Source: an uncultured Muribaculaceae bacterium
GTDB taxonomy: Bacteria > Bacteroidota > Bacteroidia > Bacteroidales > Muribaculaceae
Length of the DNA stretch: 64,000 nucleotides
Reading direction: 5' to 3'
NCBI GenBank assembly: GCA_944321875.1
Contig: CALUMX010000002.1
Coordinates: 1 to 64,000, forward strand
This document shows, piece by piece, positions 1 to 8,407 of the stretch (its first letter is position 1; every line of letters starts with the position of its first letter). A program made the translations under genes and the position numbers. The notes under the pieces are model-generated. The model did not search any database and had not been told where the DNA came from. It saw nothing but the letters and a program-made list of their open reading frames with translations.

Positions 1-55
1 CAAATATTATTGATTTGAATTTACAAACTTTATCTTATTTACACTGTTACAAAAA

Positions 56-63
56 TAACTTTG
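56..63 (+). promoter_or_regulatory. Possible extra -7 box upstream of the palindromic element
   Basis: TAACTTTG matches the Bacteroidota -7 consensus. A transcript starting here would run through the palindrome at 82-153, whose core ends in T6 at 123-128, giving either a short RNA or a long leader for the helicase. No good -33 box is visible, so this may be chance. Confidence 0.25.
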
Positions 64-81
64 CAAATCTAAGGTTTAAAT

Positions 82-153
82 AAGATAGGATGTAGCTCGG
101 CATAAAAAATCAAGCAAGCTTGTTTTTTCTGCGCTCGCCTTTCACTATCTTTG
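82..153 (+). repeat. Imperfect palindromic element carrying the -7 promoter box of the first gene
   Basis: The arms aagatag (82-88) and ctatctt (145-151) are inverted repeats. The inner arms (gctcggcat on the left, ctgcgctcgc on the right) pair imperfectly around a core of A6, a CAAG/CTTG stem and T6 (104-128). The right arm runs straight into TATCTTTG (146-153), a perfect Bacteroidota -7 box for the helicase gene. A related right arm occurs on the minus strand at 27258-27278, at the DPP4 promoter. I infer a dispersed extragenic palindromic repeat that brings a promoter. The A6-stem-T6 core could also act as a weak terminator. Confidence 0.5.
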
Positions 154-164
154 TAATCTAATTT

Positions 165-1493
165 ATGAAGACAATGAAGGAATCTGTTATACTCAACAAT
201 ATCTCCGCGAAATTTGGAATCGAAGAACTGAACCCCATGCAGAAGCAAATGGCACAAACCATCAACGTGCCGAATGTTGTCCTGCTCTCTCCTACCGGTT
301 CCGGCAAGACTATCGCATTCACCCTGCCGCTGTTGAAAAACCTGAAACCGGCCAACGGTGCCTTACAGGCAGTCATCATCGCCCCTTCACGCGAGTTGAC
401 TATCCAGATTGGAAAAGTGGTTCAGGCCATCGCCTCCGATTTCAAAGTAACGATGTGCTACGGAGGACATAATTTCGAGGATGAGAAGAATTCACTGTCA
501 GTCACTCCCGACATCATTGTCTCTACTCCGGGACGTCTGCTCGACCACATCAAGCGAGGCAACATCGACGTGTTCCGTACACGCCTGCTGGTCCTTGATG
601 AGTTTGACAAATCGTTGGAACTCGGTTTTCAGGATGAGATGGAACGCATTCTGCGCCGTATGCCCAACGTGTCACGCCGTATCCTGACGTCAGCCACCAT
701 GATTGACGAATTCCCGCCTTTCATAAAAATGGAGCAACCCACCATCATCAACTCCCTGGGCGATAACCAGCCCAAAAAGCGCATGAAAATCCTACAGGTG
801 GAATCCGATATGAAAGACAAACTGCAAACCTTGCTCTCGCTGATTGCCAACTTGGACGACGACAAAACCATCGTGTTTGTCAACCACCGAGAGTCAGCAC
901 AAAGAGTATTCGAGTTCCTCTATGGACAAAAACTTCCTGTTGGCTTATATCATGGCGGCATGGACCAAATTGAGCGCGAGAAAGCAGTGCTTATGCTCAA
1001 CAACTCAACCTTCAAGATTCTGGTAACAACCGACCTCGGCTCCCGTGGCCTCGACATTCAGAATGTATCACACATCATTCACTACCACCTGCCACTGTCG
1101 GAGGAAACATATACCCACCGCAACGGACGTACGGCCCGCATCAACGAGACAGGTTGTATCTACGTCATTACCGGCCCCGAAGAAAAGATTCCGGATTTCG
1201 TCGAATTTGACGACACGATGTATCTTGACGCAGAGCGCAAGCCTTCCGTGCGAAAAGAAATGGAAACCTTGTTTTTCTCCGCCGGCAAAAAGGAGAAACT
1301 CTCAAAGGGTGACATCCTCGGCTTCCTGTCTGCCAAAGGCGGCATAGAAGGCAAGGAAATAGGCCGCATCGACCTCGCCGACCACTATGCGCTGGCCGCC
1401 GTTCCTGCAGCTAAAGTTCACGCTATCCTCAAAAGCATCGAAAAGGAAAAAATCAAGAATAAGAAAGTGCGTATCTCAATCGCCAAGCAATAA
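165..1493 (+). CDS. DEAD/DEAH-box RNA helicase
   Basis: A 442-residue two-domain superfamily 2 helicase, expected to unwind RNA with ATP in the cytoplasm. Visible motifs in order: Walker A SPTGSGKT (42-49), PSREL near 70, the Walker B variant DEFD (145-148; usually DEAD), TSAT near 175, TTDLGSRGLDI near 288 and HRNGRTAR (318-325). The long basic tail of RhlE-like proteins is absent, though the last residues are lysine-rich. Start 165 follows the TATCTTTG box at 146-153; ATG 174 is an alternative. The gene converges with the Sua5-like gene and shares a hairpin terminator with it. The DEFD variant is the only oddity; which RNA it acts on cannot be told. Confidence 0.93.
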   Translation: MKTMKESVILNNISAKFGIEELNPMQKQMAQTINVPNVVLLSPTGSGKTIAFTLPLLKNLKPANGALQAVIIAPSRELTIQIGKVVQAIASDFKVTMCYGGHNFEDEKNSLSVTPDIIVSTPGRLLDHIKRGNIDVFRTRLLVLDEFDKSLELGFQDEMERILRRMPNVSRRILTSATMIDEFPPFIKMEQPTIINSLGDNQPKKRMKILQVESDMKDKLQTLLSLIANLDDDKTIVFVNHRESAQRVFEFLYGQKLPVGLYHGGMDQIEREKAVLMLNNSTFKILVTTDLGSRGLDIQNVSHIIHYHLPLSEETYTHRNGRTARINETGCIYVITGPEEKIPDFVEFDDTMYLDAERKPSVRKEMETLFFSAGKKEKLSKGDILGFLSAKGGIEGKEIGRIDLADHYALAAVPAAKVHAILKSIEKEKIKNKKVRISIAKQ

Positions 1494-1522
1494 AAAAGGT
1501 GAGCTATTCCAGCTCACCTTTT
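1494..1522. terminator. Bidirectional intrinsic terminator between convergent genes
   Basis: A perfect 12-bp stem (aaaaggtgagct at 1494-1505 and its complement at 1511-1522) with a 5-nt loop. It is A-rich on one side and T-rich on the other, so it can serve both strands. The stop codon of the minus-strand gene (1504-1506) lies inside the hairpin. Confidence 0.85.
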
Positions 1523-2109
1523 CCATCTCTTACAATTTCCGGCTCCCCATCCGTACAGTCAACGACCGTCGACGGAACAATGCCGCCGTCACCTCCATCA
1601 ATCAGCAAGTCGACCGCAGCCCACTCGTAGGCCTCGGCTATCAGTTCGGGATTGACAGCAGAATCCTCGTCCTCATAGGATATAGTCGTAGACAGCAACG
1701 GATTTCCCAGATGCGCTGCGAGTTCCCTGGCAATTTTATTATCAGGGATTCTCACACCCACGGTTTTCCGCCCCTTAAAAACGCGAGGAAGCGAGGAAAG
1801 CGTCGGGAAAATAAAAGTAAACGGACCCGGACAATTCCGCTTCATCAATTTGAATTGGTCATTGTCGAAACGGGCATAGTCGGCAGCCATCGAGATACTG
1901 TCGCAGATAATCGACAACCGGGTCTTGTCGGGACTCACTCCTTTTATCTTGCATATACGCTCTATTGCATGGTTGTTCAAGGCATCACAGCCCAAGGCAT
2001 AGAATGTATCCGTCGGATAGATGATGATACCACCGCCCCTCATTACCTCAACGGCCTTCTCCAGATGCCTCTCGTTGATGTTCCCCTCCAGTATTTTCAG
2101 CACTTTCAT
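1504..2109 (-). CDS. L-threonylcarbamoyladenylate synthase family (Sua5/YciO/YrdC)
   Basis: 201 residues. The family makes threonylcarbamoyl-AMP from threonine, bicarbonate and ATP for the t6A37 modification of ANN-decoding tRNAs. The N-terminal segment GGGIIIYPTDTFYALGCDA and the following KIKGVSPDKTRLS form the expected binding pocket, with NCPGPFTFIF and VGVRIPDN further on. It is a single-domain YrdC-like protein without the C-terminal Sua5 domain. YciO-type paralogues look similar, so the exact role is less certain than the family. It lies just downstream of the B3/4 protein on the same strand (24 bp gap), probably co-transcribed. Confidence 0.85.
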   Translation of the reverse strand: MKVLKILEGNINERHLEKAVEVMRGGGIIIYPTDTFYALGCDALNNHAIERICKIKGVSPDKTRLSIICDSISMAADYARFDNDQFKLMKRNCPGPFTFIFPTLSSLPRVFKGRKTVGVRIPDNKIARELAAHLGNPLLSTTISYEDEDSAVNPELIAEAYEWAAVDLLIDGGDGGIVPSTVVDCTDGEPEIVRDGKGELE

Positions 2110-2133
2110 AGCTGCAATATATTTAATCTTCTA

Positions 2134-2793
2134 CTAAAAAATCTCTATCTCAAATTCTGTTGCCTGGGCATATTTCTCCAGCAATCCTACTGTCCACTTC
2201 ACGGTATCAGTCAATGGCATTTCCTCGCCAAACGCATTTATCTGCATTTGCAGACGGGTAGTCTGCAAAGTAATTTTCGTGCGTTCCTCATCGCTCGTCG
2301 GCGAACCGATACCACCAACGGCATCACGGTATACAGGAAGCCCCTCGATGTTCAGCAAGCCGCGTCCGATACCCTCGAACTTTTCTCCCGCCTCTCCTAC
2401 TCCAAGACGGACCTCATCCCCCTGAATTTTATCGGCATCAAAGCCGCCAATCGCATAACCGCTCCCCATTGATATGAGATTTATCAAATCGACCAACGCG
2501 TCAATCCTATACAGTTCCATACCCTTCACAACTCTGCGACAGAGCGCCTCGCTTGACACACGATAACGGTTGGGGTCCTTTCCCAACCGCTTATAGAGAT
2601 TGCGGGTAGCTACGATGGCCGGACGCTTGTTAATCCACGACAACTCATAACTGTCGCGAATGCGTTGGGAAGCCTCGCTAATTTCCGACCACAGTTCATC
2701 GGAAGTGGGTGTATTTATTACTTTTGCCCGTATCAAAGCGATTTGCATGGCCGGACAAATTTCACGTATTCTATCTTCTACCGTAATTTTCAT
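2134..2793 (-). CDS. B3/B4 tRNA-binding domain protein
   Basis: 219 residues resembling the stand-alone B3/4 domain of phenylalanyl-tRNA synthetase beta subunits, a fold also linked to editing or tRNA binding. Visible: the central SWINKRPAIVATRNLYKRLG followed by NRYRVSSEALCRRV, then SMGSGYAIGGFDADKI, which are typical of this family. The C-terminal third (TSDEERTKITLQTTRLQMQI) contributes conserved charged residues. The substrate is unknown; D-aminoacyl or mischarged tRNA editing is a reasonable inference only. It lies just upstream of the t6A synthase-like gene, so a shared tRNA-quality theme is plausible. Confidence 0.75.
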   Translation of the reverse strand: MKITVEDRIREICPAMQIALIRAKVINTPTSDELWSEISEASQRIRDSYELSWINKRPAIVATRNLYKRLGKDPNRYRVSSEALCRRVVKGMELYRIDALVDLINLISMGSGYAIGGFDADKIQGDEVRLGVGEAGEKFEGIGRGLLNIEGLPVYRDAVGGIGSPTSDEERTKITLQTTRLQMQINAFGEEMPLTDTVKWTVGLLEKYAQATEFEIEIF

Positions 2794-2832
2794 TTTTACA
2801 AGGAATTATTTTACAAAAATAAGAAATCTTCC

Positions 2833-2840
2833 TAATTTTG
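2833..2840 (+). promoter_or_regulatory. -7 promoter box for mtnN-luxS
   Basis: TAATTTTG matches the Bacteroidota -7 consensus and sits 19 nt before the mtnN start codon. No clear TTTG -33 box is present. Confidence 0.55.
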
Positions 2841-2859
2841 TTACCACAAATGAAATAAA

Positions 2860-3543
2860 ATGAAAATAGGAATCATTGTAGCAATGGGAAAAGAGCTGCG
2901 GTTGCTGCTCAATCTCATCGAAAATCAGAAAGAAGTTACTGAAAACGGTTATAAAATCTACTCCGGCAACATCGGTCAACACGAAGTTTATGCCATGCAA
3001 TGCGGCATTGGCAAAGTGAACGCCGCTATCGGCACACTCAGCCTCATTGACCTTTTCTCACCGGAACTTGTCATCAATACGGGTGTAGCCGGCGGAGCCG
3101 ACCTCTCTGTCGGACAGATGGACATCGTTGTCGGTGAACGTATTGCCTACCACGACGTATGGTGCGGCCCAGGTACGGAATACGGTGCGGCATCCGGTTT
3201 CCCGCTTTACTTTGAGTCAGACAAAGAAGTGCTCAGCGTTGCCAATAGCATCCAGCCCGACATCATCAACGGACTCATCTGCTCCGGCGACAAATTCATT
3301 GCATCGGCAGAGGAAATCAACGAAATCAAAAGTCATTTCCCCGACGCAATGGCTGTGGACATGGAGTCTGCCACCATCGCCCAGGTATGCTACCTGAAGC
3401 AAACGAAAGTATTCATCATGAGAGTCATCAGCGACACTCCTGGAGCCGAGCACGACAACTCCAAACAGTACGAAAACTTCTGGGAAAGCGCGCCAGAGCA
3501 TACCTTCGAAGCCCTGGCACAGATTCTCAACAAATTAGGATAA
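2860..3543 (+). CDS. mtnN: 5'-methylthioadenosine/S-adenosylhomocysteine nucleosidase
   Basis: 227 residues, the usual length of MTAN/Pfs. It hydrolyses S-adenosylhomocysteine and methylthioadenosine to adenine plus S-ribosylhomocysteine or methylthioribose. Family signatures: N-terminal MKIGIIVAMGKELRLLL, the INTGVAGGA phosphate/ribose loop, the VDMESATIAQVC ribose-binding segment and the catalytic aspartate in RVISDTPG. It ends 6 bp before luxS, which uses its product, so the two form an operon that recycles SAH and releases DPD, the AI-2 precursor. Confidence 0.95.
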   Translation: MKIGIIVAMGKELRLLLNLIENQKEVTENGYKIYSGNIGQHEVYAMQCGIGKVNAAIGTLSLIDLFSPELVINTGVAGGADLSVGQMDIVVGERIAYHDVWCGPGTEYGAASGFPLYFESDKEVLSVANSIQPDIINGLICSGDKFIASAEEINEIKSHFPDAMAVDMESATIAQVCYLKQTKVFIMRVISDTPGAEHDNSKQYENFWESAPEHTFEALAQILNKLG

Positions 3544-3549
3544 ACGATT

Positions 3550-4035
3550 ATGGAAAAAATACCAAGTTTCACCATCAACCACCTGCTTCTCAAGCGTGGT
3601 GTGTATGTTTCCCGCAAGGACGTTACTGCCAGCAGCGACATTCTGACCACATTCGATGTCAGAATGAAAGAGCCCAATCGTGAACCAGCCCTCAGCCAGC
3701 CTGCCATCCACACCATCGAGCACCTGGCGGCCACATTCCTCCGCAATCATCCGACCCGCAAAGACGACATCATCTATTGGGGTCCGATGGGTTGCCTCAC
3801 CGGAAATTATCTCATCGTAAAGGGCGACGTAACCTCTGCCGAGATTCTGCCACTAATTATCGAGACCTTTGAGTTCATCAGAGATTTCAAGGGAGAAATT
3901 CCGGGAGCCACGGCACGCGATTGCGGCAATTATCTGCTCAACAACCTGCCGATGGCAAAATGGGAAGCTGACAAATATCTCAACGAAGTCCTCTACAAGG
4001 CTACGGAAGAAAACTTGATTTACCCGACTGAATAG
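3550..4035 (+). CDS. luxS: S-ribosylhomocysteine lyase, AI-2 precursor synthase
   Basis: 161 residues. It converts S-ribosylhomocysteine to homocysteine and DPD, which cyclises to autoinducer-2. The Fe/Zn site is visible: H54 and H58 in HTIEH with catalytic E57, the third ligand C125 in ARDCGNY, and catalytic C82 in GPMGCLTG. All catalytic residues are intact, so it should be active. It is translated 6 bp after mtnN. The next gene is convergent and separated by only 3 bp, so transcription must end inside or across that gene. Confidence 0.97.
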   Translation: MEKIPSFTINHLLLKRGVYVSRKDVTASSDILTTFDVRMKEPNREPALSQPAIHTIEHLAATFLRNHPTRKDDIIYWGPMGCLTGNYLIVKGDVTSAEILPLIIETFEFIRDFKGEIPGATARDCGNYLLNNLPMAKWEADKYLNEVLYKATEENLIYPTE

Positions 4036-4038
4036 ACA

Positions 4039-4701
4039 TTATTCCGGCGTTTCACACTCAAATTGCCACGCTCCGGACGTATGCACCGGACGGAGCAGCT
4101 GCATCGAGCACAAACGCACAATTGTATCCTCAACAGCCACTTTCGACGCATGCACAGCTTTTGCAATCTCGTCGGGAGTGGCTGTCTCCTTTTCTGCGAC
4201 AAAAGCCAGCAGACGTGATTCCATATCGGAAAACGCCACCATTTCTCCACGACGACGCTGGGCACGCCATATCCGGGCAAAAAACTCCGGTGTCTGTATA
4301 TTCTCATCCGCTACACGGTAATATATCTGCCAGTTGCGGCTGTCATCCTGAGCATAGACAGGACGCGCCTTCGACGGCGCAATATCCACCTTCAGCACAT
4401 ATTTTCCCTCAATGCAATACACCGTCTGCTCCACCCGCTGAGCCGGCTTGCAATACATTTCTGCCGCCTGCTCTATCATGTAGAACTCCTCCTCACTGCG
4501 TATGCCCGCAATGTTGCCGTTATCCTTCACTCCGACGAGCAACCGCCCGCCGCGGTTGTTGGCAAAGGCAGCAATACTTCTCGCTATCTTCCGTGAGTCG
4601 GAAATCGCGAACTTGAAATCCTGCTGTTCGTGCTCGCCTTCTTCGATTAATTCAAATATATAGTCTTTATCGTGAACCGCTCTAAAATTCTTAATTTCCA
4701 T
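4039..4701 (-). CDS. AlbA_2 (Schlafen-like) domain plus winged-helix protein
   Basis: 220 residues. Residues about 15-130 match the AlbA_2/divergent AAA_4 fold found in many transcriptional regulators: HEQQDFKFAISDSRKIARS, then AAFANNRGGRLLVGVKDNG and the DIAPSKARPVY strand. The C-terminal 70 residues (LLAFVAEKETATPDEIAKAVH) look like a winged helix. I infer a nucleic-acid-binding regulator; the target is not visible. Its start overlaps the end of the upstream transporter gene by 11 bp, so the two are translationally coupled. The C-terminus is 3 bp from the convergent luxS. Confidence 0.7.
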   Translation of the reverse strand: MEIKNFRAVHDKDYIFELIEEGEHEQQDFKFAISDSRKIARSIAAFANNRGGRLLVGVKDNGNIAGIRSEEEFYMIEQAAEMYCKPAQRVEQTVYCIEGKYVLKVDIAPSKARPVYAQDDSRNWQIYYRVADENIQTPEFFARIWRAQRRRGEMVAFSDMESRLLAFVAEKETATPDEIAKAVHASKVAVEDTIVRLCSMQLLRPVHTSGAWQFECETPE

Positions 4702-5671
4702 GATTGCAGATTTCGTATTCTTTTCGTTTTTTATAAAGTTGATATGAATTTATAAGATTGTGCCACACGCTGTAAAATCCGCCGGCAATCGACGTAATGG
4801 GCGAAAAAAACGTGTATCCCATCCAAATAGCCAATACCGTGTTCTTCTGTCCCAAAGCCTGGCCGGATGTCAATGCATCGCCAAAGCGTCCTCCGATACG
4901 GCGTCCCAGATAAAACTGGAGCAGACAACATACCAGCGATACCAAAGCAATTGCCAGCTGAATATAGAACGAGAGTGTCGAATTGACAATGGCCTTTGTC
5001 GTTACCGCAATGGCCAAAGCCAGAGCTACCGCCCACAGATAAAATGACAAATCAGAGAAGCTTGCCAGTTTCTTATGCAACGGGGGAAACAAATGCTTGA
5101 GCAAGATAGCCGCCACAAAGGGCATCAGAAGCAACGGAAAGACTTTTCCGATAATCAGCAAAAACGACGTAATGAAATCCAATCCCGGATGAGGATGCAC
5201 AAACGGCACACACAACGGAACAAGAAACGCCGTCGTAAGATTAATCAAAATCGTATAGGTTGTCACATCGGCCGCACTCCCGCCCAATTTCCGGACTACG
5301 ACCGCTGCGGCCGTCGCCGTCGGACAAATCAGGCAAATCATAGCTGATTCTATGATTTCCTTACTACCACCGTCCGACAGATTGGCGGCAACCACCGACA
5401 GCGCAGAGAAGCTGACGGCCTGTATCAATAACAACCATACATGCCATTTGCAGAACTTCATATCATGAACATTGACCCGGCAAAACGTTAGGAAAAGCAT
5501 GGAGAAAATCAGCAATGGCTGAATATAGTTTACCGCCGACAACACTACCGGCTTATAAGGAGCAAGACAAGGTATGCTGACATAAATAAAGTAGGAGGCA
5601 ACGCCCAGCATCATAGCAATGGGTAGCATCCAATTCCGAAGAAATCCCAAGACATTCATCGCAAATAGCAT
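4691..5671 (-). CDS. BASS-family (bile acid:sodium symporter-like) transporter
   Basis: 326 residues with about nine or ten hydrophobic segments. The pattern LSAVNYIQPLLIFSMLFLTF, then SAMICLICPTATAAAVVVRKLGG (the cross-over helix region) and the late LTSGQALGQKNTVLAIWMG resemble BASS/SBF family proteins, which move organic anions with sodium. ATG 5659 (MNVLGFL) is an alternative start. It overlaps the AlbA_2 gene downstream by 11 bp and lies 74 bp after the corrinoid adenosyltransferase. The substrate is unknown; bile acid, pyruvate-like or pantoate-like anions are possible for this family. Confidence 0.7.
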   Translation of the reverse strand: MLFAMNVLGFLRNWMLPIAMMLGVASYFIYVSIPCLAPYKPVVLSAVNYIQPLLIFSMLFLTFCRVNVHDMKFCKWHVWLLLIQAVSFSALSVVAANLSDGGSKEIIESAMICLICPTATAAAVVVRKLGGSAADVTTYTILINLTTAFLVPLCVPFVHPHPGLDFITSFLLIIGKVFPLLLMPFVAAILLKHLFPPLHKKLASFSDLSFYLWAVALALAIAVTTKAIVNSTLSFYIQLAIALVSLVCCLLQFYLGRRIGGRFGDALTSGQALGQKNTVLAIWMGYTFFSPITSIAGGFYSVWHNLINSYQLYKKRKEYEICNHGN

Positions 5672-5745
5672 TATAAAATTAATATTCCACCGGTACGATT
5701 CCGCACCGAATACTTTGTTTTTAGAATGGAGACATCGGTCCCAAT

Positions 5746-6261
5746 CTATCGGTCAATACCGTCTCTTGACAAAACACCTTGCTGATAGTAATGTTTCACT
5801 TCGCGCATTTCTGTAACCAAATCGGCAGCCTTCACCAATTTGTCGGAAGCATAACGCCCGGTAATGACTACCTCAACCGCAGAATTTCTTTTTGCCAAAG
5901 CCTCAAGTACCTGCTCATCGGTTATCAGTCCGAAGTGAATGGCAATCGTCAACTCATCCAAAATCACGACCTCATAGTCGTTGCCTTGCATCAGTTCACT
6001 GCACTTCTCCAACGCCTCTGCAGCCATATCCTTATCAATCTGCTCCACGTCGCGAGTCAGAAAGCAGCCGCGTCCCAGTTGCTCAATCCTTATCCGGTCT
6101 GTCAGTTCGGTAATTTTTGTCTCATTGTATTTCATCGATTTTACAAACTGACCGATATAGACCCGCTTACCGGCCATCAACGCGCGCAGCGCCAAGCCGA
6201 ATGCCGCAGTAGTCTTACCTTTTCCATTACCTGTATATAAATGAATATACCCATTTTCCAT
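5746..6261 (-). CDS. cobO: Cob(I)yrinic acid a,c-diamide adenosyltransferase (corrinoid adenosyltransferase)
   Basis: 171 residues of the CobA/CobO/BtuR P-loop family, which moves the 5'-deoxyadenosyl group of ATP onto cob(I)alamin or precursors. The N-terminal P-loop is GNGKGKTTAAFGLALRA, followed by VYIGQFVK and the DYEVVILDELTIA Walker B segment. Its product, adenosylcobalamin, is the cofactor of the MutA/MutB mutase encoded 28 kb away. It starts 12 bp after the recQ stop, so it is likely read as part of the recQ transcript. No cobalamin riboswitch is visible upstream. Confidence 0.9.
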   Translation of the reverse strand: MENGYIHLYTGNGKGKTTAAFGLALRALMAGKRVYIGQFVKSMKYNETKITELTDRIRIEQLGRGCFLTRDVEQIDKDMAAEALEKCSELMQGNDYEVVILDELTIAIHFGLITDEQVLEALAKRNSAVEVVITGRYASDKLVKAADLVTEMREVKHYYQQGVLSRDGIDR

Positions 6262-6273
6262 AGTTGCTTTCTT

Positions 6274-8406
6274 TTACTGTGTTATCTGTTGCCGTTTCCG
6301 GTTGATGGCAAATGCGATGGTCACTTTATACGCATCAGCGCCATAAACCTCCACAGCGTTGAACTTACCGCCTGTCTGCTTATACCGGTTCATTATCTCC
6401 TCATAGTCATAGGGAGCTATAAATGCCCAATATTGATTAGGCTTTATCTTATCAAACTGGATAAACTTGGAAACGTGCGATGCGATGGTCGATAACTTCA
6501 ACCCTCGTTTTTCCGCAATCTCCAACATATCGTATCCTTTGTTTATCAAATAGAATGTCATGTCCTCCGACAATCCGGTTTGAGTGGCCGGCAAACCTTT
6601 CATCTTCCTGACAACGGAAATAAACGGTTTGCTGTAATTCAACAACTTTGCCTCACCAATACCCGATATTTCCGCAAATTCAAGGAAATTGACCGGTGTG
6701 GTTTTCACTACCTCCGACAATACCTTATCGGACAACACATTATAAGCCTGCACACCTTCCGATTTGGCAATCTCCAGACGCACACGCTTCAATTCCGCAA
6801 AAAGTTTTTCCTCGAAGGTCCACTCCCGCATATCGGACTGACGGAACGGCCGTGCCGTTCTTGCCGTATTCCGCACAAGCAACACCTGAGACATCTCTAT
6901 ACGGTGACTTCCGCGCACGACGTCCCACCCATAAGGTGTTATCTTCAAATGATTGTCCTCATTATAGGCAATTTCCAGCAGTCCAAGCTGCAGCATTTGC
7001 AGGATGTAGCGGCTCCAAACCATCGGAGGCATATCAGCACCTACACCGAAGGTCTTGATTTTATCATAGCCCCGCTCCAGTATGGCCGCCTTTCGTGAGC
7101 CCCGGAGAATATCAATCAGCATGTTCAGCCCAACTTTCTCATCTACCCGGGCAATCGCACTGATGGCTTTCTGAGCAAGCAGCGTACCGTCAATGCGCTT
7201 CGGCGGATTCCTGCACACGTCGCAATTGCCGCAATCATGGTCGTAGCGTTCATTGAAATAGCTGAGCAGCATCCGTCGGCGACATATTCCCGCCTCGGCA
7301 TATTCCTGCATGCGTTGAAGCTTCTCGCGGTTGATATCCATCTGCCCCGATTCCTCTACGAAATGCGTCAGCATTGCCACGTCGGCATACGAATAAAACA
7401 TCAAGGTATCCGCTGCCATACCGTCGCGTCCTGCTCTTCCTATTTCCTGATAATAGCACTCCACGTTCTTGGGCATATTGTAATGAATCACCCAACGGAT
7501 ATTGCTTTTGTCGATACCCATTCCAAAAGCAATCGTAGCGCACATTATCTCAATCTCATCGTTGAGAAACTGCTGCTGAATGAGCATCCGCTCCTCCGTC
7601 GAGAGACCGGCATGATAGCACGCCGCCTTATATCCCATGCTACGCAAGTCTTCTGCAAGGCTTTCTGTCGTATTCCGTGCCAGGCAGTAAATAATACCAC
7701 TCTGTGCAGGATGACGCTGCAAAAACTCGTCGATACGCTCTAGCTTCTGCCGACCGGTCGTGGCATCAGCGTCCACAGCCAGCGAAAGATTCGGACGGTC
7801 GAACGATGAAATAAACAACCTCGCATCCTTCATGCGCATTTGCCGCAAGATGTCTTCTCGCGTCAGTTTGTCGGCAGTGGCAGTCAAAGCCATGAACGGG
7901 ACATTCGGGAAATATTGCTTCAATACGGCCAGTTTCGTATACTCCGGCCGGAAATCATGTCCCCACTGGGATATGCAATGCGCCTCGTCGATGGCAATCA
8001 TGCTGATATTCATCGTCGATGACCACATCGACACCTCCGAGAGCAACCGCTCCGGAGAGATATAAAGCAATTTCACCTTGCCTTCATGCACCTTCTCTAT
8101 TATTTCCCGATTGGTAGCCTCCCGCTGCATGCTGTTGATGGCAGCCGCAGGAATGCCATTGGCACGCAAACCGTCCACCTGGTCTTTCATCAGAGCCAGC
8201 AACGGCGAAATAACAATCGTACACCCGTCACGGAGCAATGCTGGAATCTGATAGCAAATTGACTTTCCGCCGCCAGTCGGCATCAGTACCAACGCGTCGC
8301 GGCCCGACATCACTTCTTGAATGACATCAAACTGTATCGGACGGAAGGAATCATAACCAAAAAAGCGCTTCAATAGACTTAAAGCGCTCTTTTGCAAATC
8401 AATCAT
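6274..8406 (-). CDS. recQ: ATP-dependent DNA helicase RecQ
   Basis: About 710 residues from the chosen start. Domains in order: helicase core with Walker A TGGGKS near 45-49, DEAH near 140 and SQWGHDFRPEY; the helicase C domain with QEIGRAGRDGM; a zinc module with CRRR and CGNCDVC; the RQC winged helix; an HRDC domain; and a C-terminal helix-turn-helix segment (EIAEKRGLKLSTIASHV). The frame is open to 8460, but ATG at 8406 (MIDLQKS) lies 1 nt past the upstream stop, as expected for coupled translation, whereas earlier starts would overlap that gene. It acts in recombination repair and fork processing. Confidence 0.93.
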   Translation of the reverse strand: MIDLQKSALSLLKRFFGYDSFRPIQFDVIQEVMSGRDALVLMPTGGGKSICYQIPALLRDGCTIVISPLLALMKDQVDGLRANGIPAAAINSMQREATNREIIEKVHEGKVKLLYISPERLLSEVSMWSSTMNISMIAIDEAHCISQWGHDFRPEYTKLAVLKQYFPNVPFMALTATADKLTREDILRQMRMKDARLFISSFDRPNLSLAVDADATTGRQKLERIDEFLQRHPAQSGIIYCLARNTTESLAEDLRSMGYKAACYHAGLSTEERMLIQQQFLNDEIEIMCATIAFGMGIDKSNIRWVIHYNMPKNVECYYQEIGRAGRDGMAADTLMFYSYADVAMLTHFVEESGQMDINREKLQRMQEYAEAGICRRRMLLSYFNERYDHDCGNCDVCRNPPKRIDGTLLAQKAISAIARVDEKVGLNMLIDILRGSRKAAILERGYDKIKTFGVGADMPPMVWSRYILQMLQLGLLEIAYNEDNHLKITPYGWDVVRGSHRIEMSQVLLVRNTARTARPFRQSDMREWTFEEKLFAELKRVRLEIAKSEGVQAYNVLSDKVLSEVVKTTPVNFLEFAEISGIGEAKLLNYSKPFISVVRKMKGLPATQTGLSEDMTFYLINKGYDMLEIAEKRGLKLSTIASHVSKFIQFDKIKPNQYWAFIAPYDYEEIMNRYKQTGGKFNAVEVYGADAYKVTIAFAINRKRQQITQ

Positions 8407-8407
8407 A

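Noticed and set aside
1387..2472. Plus-strand frame of 361 codons
   Set aside because: It runs opposite two clearly recognised minus-strand genes and has no recognisable motif.
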